64,000 nt of DNA. Origin: Ascarosepion bandense. Taxonomy: Eukaryota > Mollusca > Cephalopoda > Sepiida > Sepiidae. This document shows positions 58,301 through 64,000 of this stretch, one piece after another. Numbering within the stretch: the first letter of the stretch is position 1; each line of letters begins with the position of its first letter. The notes under the pieces are model-generated. The model ran no database searches. It had not been told where the DNA came from and saw only the letters and a program-made list of their open reading frames with translations. The stretch is from assembly GCA_037127315.1 (NCBI GenBank), contig JBBBDQ010000330.1:2787501-2851500 (forward strand), read 5' to 3'. The position numbers were made by a program, and so were the translations under genes.

Positions 58301-58545
58301 GGAGTTGTTCTCGTTCCTACATTGCAAAGTATCTGATATGTATGGTTCTTGATTTCTTCCTTGGCTTCTTGTATACTGTTCTTGTTTTCCGTAAAATAAT
58401 TCTGTTCGATGTGTTTTAAACTCGTTTTATTGCCGTTTTGTAACTGACTCAGATCACACTTTTCCAGCATTTCTAAACTTACAGCATTATCTTCACAGGG
58501 ATTTGTGCATTTGTACATTATGACTTGAAATGCCGAATGACACAC
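55390..58545 (-). mobile_element. R2/NeSL-type LINE with restriction-like endonuclease, decayed
   Basis: Minus-strand order: N-terminal open piece (58545-58276), long decayed linker, RT (57500-56904: NPKNYKPITCLS, AWIDYRKAFDSVPHSWI, GIFQGDSLSPLLF, FYMDD), then a knuckle-like piece CRFSDKYQETIDYLISGC (about 55950) and the restriction-like nuclease (ATILWD-type block; RLNIIV at 55702-55685; CLLIDM), ending PGKPNLRDMQKV and NTAHIRRRILSM near 55395. Active relatives have R-P-D in the nuclease and C/H in the knuckle; here both are altered. Many stops. Confidence 0.85.
56904..57500 (-). pseudogene. RT domain of the R2/NeSL-type LINE
   Basis: 198 uninterrupted codons. The catalytic Asp motifs DYRKAFD and YMDD are kept and GIFQGDSLSPLLF is intact. 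Just after YMDD the frame closes. The Met shown is internal. The RT pattern LDSVPHSWI...NHINETYKSGEI...GIFQGDSLSP is that of site-specific restriction-like-endonuclease LINEs rather than APE LINEs. Confidence 0.88.
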
Positions 58546-59107
58546 ATTTTAGTAATAAAAATTTATCGTAAATAATCAGGCTGGTAGATATAAATATATA
58601 ATACTGTTTCATTAAAAACAGAATATCTACTTAAATATGAGTATCGATCAAAAATAATGTCCAAACAAATCATTTCAAATTGTCAGTTGTTTATAACCAA
58701 GTTTCGTTAATCATCGTTAATTTCCGTAACATGTTTACATTTGTTGACATTACGATACATTTCAGAGCAGATATGGTTATTGCGATGAATTGAAAATTGT
58801 GTTATATAGGCTTGATTAAAACCTCATTTAGACCAATGGTCATTCGTGGTCGATAGGTCTAGGGCGTGCCAGATCACATGGTAGCTTCTCCTATGTGGAT
58901 AGTGGTCGCAGGTTCGAATCCTGCCGAACGGCACACATCTTCGTAATAAAAATTTATCGTAAATAATCAGGCCGGTAGATATAAATATATAATACTGTTT
59001 TATTAAAAACAGAATATTTACTTAAATATGAGTATCGATCAAAAATAATGTTCAAACAAATCATTTCAAATTGTCGGTTGTTTATAACCAAGTTTCGTTA
59101 ATTTCCG

Positions 59108-59110
<3 letters not shown>
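58525..59110 (+). mobile_element. two tandem copies of the second tRNA-related SINE family
   Basis: The block AATAAAAATTTATCGTAAATAATCAGGC(T/C)GGTAGATATAAATAT repeats with a 390-base period (58553 and 58943). The unit between holds a tRNA 3' half (GGTCGCAGGTTCGAATCCTGCCGAACGGCA, 58903-58932). The left copy begins exactly at the end of that tRNA-like unit, where the R2/NeSL LINE joins. A (TA)n follows at 59111-59149. Confidence 0.75.
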
Positions 59111-59152
<42 letters not shown>

Positions 59153-59319
59153 ATTTATGTCTAAACTGATCATGTATCTTTTATGTCTATGTTTTTAATT
59201 TAATCTAGTTATACGAAGAACCCACTTCCGTGCATATAAAAAGAAAAAACGCTGATGATTTTAAATAAATGATAATAAATTGAAAAAAAAAACATAAGCA
59301 TAAAAAAACATACATCTTC

Positions 59320-60125
59320 TTTTATGTGCCGTTTCCCTTCAGGACGTAGGATATCATTGCCTTCCAAATTTTCCTGTCCCCTGTAGCTCTCAATCTTTTT
59401 GTCTTTCTATCATTTCTCGCAAACCGTGTCCTGCCATCCATTTGCCTAAGCCAATTAAGTATATCACGTACTACTTTCCCCTATCCCTCTTTCCCTTCAT
59501 CCGCCCTGTGAGTATCAGATTCTCCAAGTCCTCATTCCTCATTACGTGTCTCAGAAATTTTAACTGTCTCTGCCCGATCTTAAGTATAAGTTTCTGTGGT
59601 TAATTTATGTCGCCAGTCGTTTGCGATGCCTAAAATCGATTAAAGTACTTGCTTTCAAGAATAGACCACTTCCATTTTCTGCCGTTCTATCTCTCGTTCG
59701 TTCGTTCGTTCGTTCGTTCGTCCGAGGTCACGCCAACCAAAGTTTTTTCGTTTCTCCCGTCTATCTCACAGACTTGCTCTTTATGCCTGCGTCAGGGGAC
59801 ACTAATATTTGCATACGAGACTCAATTCTCTTTTGCGCGGGACTTCTTATTTTATAAATTCAAACTGGTTTGAATTCTTATTTTTTTATTTTTTCATTGT
59901 ACATCTGCACTCAAAAACACGAAAGTCGGAAAAATCCATTTCACTTTTAATGGTGGTTACGATCTTTCGACAAAACCTGGCACGCCAAGTAAACTGCTTT
60001 GCGTAAGGTAAGTCTTCTCGTTTCTCATAGTTTCCATTCTCTTCAAAATCCCGTCGTTACTCACATGCTCGGCCTATGGTATTCTCAGTATCCTTCTGTA
60101 GAACCACATTTCTGTTGATTTGAGT
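59320..60125 (-). mobile_element. LINE C-terminal relic
   Basis: The minus strand: VVLQKDTENTIGRACE (60115-60057), then KFLRHVMRNEDLENLILTGRMKGKRDRGK and LGKWMAGHGLREMIERQK with frame breaks. This is the usual LINE ending (FLGHVMRxExLENLxLTG). A (GTTC)n microsatellite lies at 59694-59721 and a purine-rich tract at 60130-60190. Confidence 0.7.
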
Positions 60126-60189
60126 CTCTTTTGAGAAAGAGAGAGAGGGGGAGATAGGGAGAAGGAGAGAGACAGAAAGAGAGAGAATG

Positions 60190-62080
60190 AATAAGAAACT
60201 AATCTTTGAAATAATTACAAAAAGATTGCGTGAGCGTTGCAAATGGAAGAGAGAGAGGATGACTGATTTCGAACTCATGTCTTTTTATTTGGCTTGAACA
60301 GTGATGCTTTCACCGAGTGGCAAACAAAAATTGTCAACGGGACTATTGTCTGCATATTCCTGTGCAGTCGTGCATCCCTTGGCTTGCGCGTGTGCGTGCG
60401 TTCTTAATGCAAGTTATTTTATTATATGGAGATTTAACCTTTTCCCTCTCAAATGATCAGCACCCACTACCACCACCACCACCACAACTCACATACGCAC
60501 ATACATGCAGGTACATGCTCACACGCACTAAAAACAACAGAAAACACACCTTTTCCGGTTTTTATAAGTTCTTAATCAACGCATTGTGTAATTTGAGAAC
60601 ATCTTAAGTGGTGCCCCTCTATAATCGTTTATTTTTTAATGAGAAAGTTTTATGACATTTTAGTATTTACTTAACAAATGCTTAAAAACAAAACATTTAA
60701 AAGCTGGAACTGTCGAAAAGCTAAACAGTTTTCTTTTAAAGTTAGAATGACAAAACCTACCTGATTGGAAACCCACTATAAACAGCTCTCATTTTGGCGG
60801 ACACGTGACAGGTTTTTAAAACAAAATAATTTCTTATTTTTTCCTGTATCTGAATTTGAAAGATGAATAATTATTGTATAGTGACTTACTCGGACCAGTA
60901 ACTTCATGTTTATTGTTATAGTAACAAGTCAATACGTTTCAGTTACTGTACATTTTAGTTTTCTTCAGTAACCTTTCACAGCTTTTAATCTTCTAAAATC
61001 GTAAAGCCCGTCAGTTGTATGCTCAATCCGTGGGTCACCAGAAAAAAGCAACAGACAGCGTAGAGATGATTTCTTTTTTCCTGAAATAAGTCTCAAACAT
61101 TTGCCATGTGAAAGTTAGGGTTTTCTTAGGGCTATGCTTTGCTCAGAGAAAAAATATCTGTGCTAGACGGTAAATTCCTGTATTTTATGCAAATGTTTTA
61201 GACTTTTTTCAGAAAAAAAAACATTGTGTTTTTCACGCTGGAAAATACGGTAACTAATAGCATAAACAACAGAAAAAGAACAAATCCCTACATAAAGTGA
61301 ATAAAAGGTTAGTTTTTAATTATCCAGAAGCTTACCAACTACTACAGACATTTAAAGAAAGGATATAACGTATCAACATTGTTACTATAACACACAAGTC
61401 ACATGAGAACACTAGTCAGAGTAAATGATTGTGTTTATGTTTATTTTACTTTTTGTCTTAACAACTTTTTAGCATGAATACCAGGAGTAACGAATGAGTT
61501 ATTAACACTCATTAATACGGTTACAATCTGTTATTATTATTAATATTATTATTATTATTATTATTCACCAACCTGATGTATCATAGATTGTTGAAAAGTA
61601 AGTAATAACAAGTATCTTTAAGTCTTTAACACAGTTCCCTGTCTCCTCGCAGGTTCCAATAATATTGGGGTTTTGACAGTCTTAGTTTTTCCTCACTTTA
61701 TCTTAACTGCAGTGTTTTTAACTCGGATTTAATTTTCATATTCCTCTATTTTCTCATTTCCTTTAAAAAGTCCTGGTATTCTTTCTGATTTTTCAGTATC
61801 TCTTATCTACACTCTGTTGTCCGCTTGTCAGTCCCCATTACTTTGTTTACTGGTTCGATCGGTTGAATAAGATGATAGGCATGAACCTTAAAGACCCAGA
61901 ATGTGGAAAACTTTTTATTAATAGCTGAAGCATTAGTTTGTATTTTTAACATTTATTTATTTATTTATTAATATTAAAGAATCACATGACGGATCATAAT
62001 GAGAGACCTAGGGTAGGAGAAGAGTATGATTTCTGTATTAATTTTAATTAAACAATGGCTATTAGGGCAATAGCTTGTAA
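60190..62080. other. noncoding, no gene recognised
   Basis: Contains a (CAC)n tract at 60462-60485 and an (ATT)n tract at 61530-61565. I see no exon, promoter signature or transposon end. Confidence 0.5.
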
Positions 62081-62084
62081 ATTT

Positions 62085-62750
62085 TAATGCCTACAAAACA
62101 AAACTGCTCTCCTTATAGACAAACTTTCTTGCCTGCAGTCAGCATGGAAAGATTACAATGAATCTATTAAGAAGGTTAGGTCACTGTGGCGGGCCAGAAA
62201 GTTTTTCTCGTCAGAATTCATATTGCACATTTATAAATCTACCATTTGTCGATGCTTTGAATATTGTCGCCATAATTGATCGGGTGTCCTTGCTATTCAT
62301 CTCAAGGTTCTTGACAAAATCCAAAGAAGGATCAGCAATATAACCGATTCTGACTTAACATCTCGACTTCAGTCATTTTCTCACCGACGTGACATAGCTT
62401 CCTCTGTCTTTTCTACAAATATTTTCATGGCAACTGCTCTGATGAGTTTTTCATGGTTTTAATTTAAGCGCACTACTAGGTTGGCATCGAGGTCCCACTT
62501 TTTTCCCTTGGAATAGTTAAATGTAACCTCCACTTCTAATCCAACGGTTTCTTTTCTCGCACTTCCCGTCTGTGACACTCTTTTCTGTTTACTTACTGCC
62601 TTGATAGATACAATCTCAAAAAATTTAAATTTAAATTGCCATTTTTTTCTTCCTTAATCTCGTTCATCTTTTATCCTTTCCCCAATACCCTCTGTACTCA
62701 GTTTTTTTTCTCACTGTAACCCCATGCGCATTAGGGCTCTGGGTATGACG
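62085..62750 (+). mobile_element. LINE 3' fragment
   Basis: Matches the 37.7-kb LINE from NFNAYKTKLLS through RRLGHCGGPESFSRQN, (IH)TFINLPF, FFSRTSRL-like tail blocks and a UTR piece CCCCATGCGCATTAGGGCTCTGGG. Multiple stops. Confidence 0.75.
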
Positions 62751-62754
62751 GTCA

Positions 62755-62870
62755 ACCGCATCCAGCAGCAAGGCCTCTGATTAATTGCTGTAGTTCCTAA
62801 GTCCACCCTGACCCGGAGTGGTAGCACCTGTTAGGGTCTCAGCTATGGGCAAATAGTTAACTCTCAAACT
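62755..62870 (-). repeat. third-family dispersed repeat, copy 3
   Basis: AAGGCCTCTGATTAATTGCTGTAGTTCCTAAGTCCACCCTGACCCGG...CAGCTATGGGCAAATAGTTAA corresponds to 51840-51970. It directly follows a LINE tail. Confidence 0.65.
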
Positions 62871-63486
62871 AGGGTAAAAACACTATGAAAGTATAAAATA
62901 GATCATTATAGAAATATATACATAAAAATAAACTTTTATAGAAAAGTATTTTTAAAGGAAAAATATTACCAACAATGCTTTTCTGTAGGAAAAAATTATT
63001 ACCATAGCACATTCTTGAAGAAAAAAATTATTGTCATAATACATTTTTAAAGAAAAAAATTATTACCAAAAATACATTTTTTAATACAAAACTAGAAGGC
63101 ATTTTCAGCTTTTTAAAATAAAGTAAAAAATTTTAATCAGAATCAACCTTCTCACAATAACTGAACATTAAAAAAATAACTTAAAAGCCTACCTTTTTGG
63201 CATTAAATACCCCACAGAGGTTGATATACCGTTAAACAAAACTCATTCAAACTCTCCCATGCGCGTTAGTGGCTGTTCCACTTGCTTGTGATTAAATAAT
63301 ATTTTTCAATTAAAAAAGGGTATCTATTAAAAGAAAACTTAAATAGCGCTTTTTAGAAGTAATTTTTGATTTTCTGTACCAGAGATTTTGTCGAATTGTT
63401 GAGTTTCTTTATCAAACTCAAAGCTCCAACCACAACAAGAACATTTTAAGTTATTAAGTGCAACAAATTATTTTTTTTTTTTAATC

Positions 63487-63690
63487 AAATCACCCCGAGC
63501 AAGGCGGTAACGCCACTGATGTGCAGGGGGCTACGTAAGAGAGAAAAGATTAGAAAAGAGAATGCCGGAAACCACATCCTAAACAGGGGACAAGGGATGA
63601 GCCTCTACACCTGTTCAATAGACGTGGGTGGAGTGTGAACCGGACGATAGTTTAGTCCATCTACTCCAATTGTTTAGTCCATCTACTCCA
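63487..63690 (-). mobile_element. second copy of the LINE-tail-sharing short element
   Basis: CACCCCGAGCAAGGCGGTAACGCC...GGGGGCTACGTAAGAG through GAACCGGACGATAGTTTAGTCCATCTACTCCAATTG, aligned along its length with 25905-26090. The end TTTAGTCCATCTACTCCAATT is duplicated. Confidence 0.7.
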
Positions 63691-63749
63691 ATTATTATAT
63701 TTATTATTAATAATAATATATTCTTTTGTTTTCGGTTCAATACAAGCCC

Positions 63750-64000
63750 TTACTAGCTAATTGGCTAGGTTTGCTGCTAAGAAGGTAGGTTCACTGTGGT
63801 GTGCTAGAGAATTTTTATCTCCAGAATCTATCTTACATACTTATACATCCATAGGATGTGCGTTGTGGTACAGTGTATATCGACTCGGAACGAGAAATCG
63901 GAGAGCCGAGTTCGAATTCCAGTTGAATTCGTTGCAATCATATACGCACAAATACCCTTGCGAAAGGTATTAATCCGTCTCTTCCCTCCAGCTATGGGTC
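63750..64000 (+). mobile_element. LINE fragment followed by a tRNA-related SINE cut by the window edge
   Basis: 63760-63848 reads ARFAAKKVGSLWCAREFLSPESILHTYTS (LINE RT C-terminus). From 63853 a SINE starts: GGATGTGCGTTGTGGTACAGTG (A box), GCCGAGTTCGAATTCCAG (B box), GCGAAAGGTATTAATCCGTCTC. It runs off the right end. Confidence 0.8.

Noticed and set aside
58880..58935. True tRNA gene with GGTTCGAATCC B box
   Set aside because: No cloverleaf can be formed with the upstream part and there is no matching acceptor stem; the unit recurs as part of a dispersed SINE.

Overview
The window is AT-rich animal nuclear DNA, dense in microsatellites and old transposon copies. The best fit is a coleoid cephalopod mollusc, probably octopus-like. 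This is inferred from long (TA)n, (GT)n and (GATA)n arrays, tRNA-headed SINEs resembling the Ceph-SINE group, Penelope-like, RT and R2/NeSL-type retroelements, and Tc1/mariner remnants. No database search was possible, so the species is not proven. No bacterial-style operon, CRISPR array or viral gene was seen.

One host gene can be supported. It is a secreted or membrane-anchored animal haem-peroxidase-family protein on the minus strand. Eleven GT-AG exons were placed by hand (29785-29628, 29247-28914, 27166-26952, 23378-23190, 21845-21803, 19580-19465, 17037-16936, 15379-15284, 11552-11084, 8455-8243, 4043-3877). All ten exon joins keep the reading frame and give 694 codons from a Met at 29766. 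The last exon(s) lie beyond the left edge. The protein has a signal peptide or anchor, a basic linker, a run of five perfect seven-residue N-glycosylation repeats, and then the peroxidase domain. The distal His motif and several other catalytic positions are substituted, so the gene looks like a pseudoperoxidase.

Layout: 1-29.8 kb is the gene with introns full of repeats. These include a decayed EN-RT LINE (1.7-3.5 kb), a SINE cluster with a clear 12-bp target duplication (5.3-6.0 kb), an identical 414-bp tandem duplication (8.8-9.6 kb), a large foldback (15.4-16.0 kb), a 130-140-bp tandem array (17.1-17.7 kb), two related deleted mariner copies (18.4 and 20.0 kb), a composite 5S-tRNA SINE (18.9-19.4 kb) and a Penelope-type foldback (28.2-28.6 kb). 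From 29.8 to 64 kb I find no host exon. That part holds two more composite SINEs (30 and 47.5 kb), Penelope-like fragments (31.4-32.6 and 40.7-41.2 kb), the most intact LINE (37.7-39.2 kb, 409 open codons with YADD), a TA-flanked palindromic MITE (42.35-42.75 kb), a Tc1 relic (46 kb), an R2/NeSL-like LINE with a decayed endonuclease (55.4-58.5 kb), and LINE or SINE pieces to the right edge.

Two themes recur. A hammerhead-ribozyme-like core (CTGANGA, hairpin, GAAAC) appears in several unrelated-looking repeats. Elements that appear to borrow RNA-gene promoters or LINE tails (5S plus tRNA heads, a shared LINE/SINE 3' end) are common.
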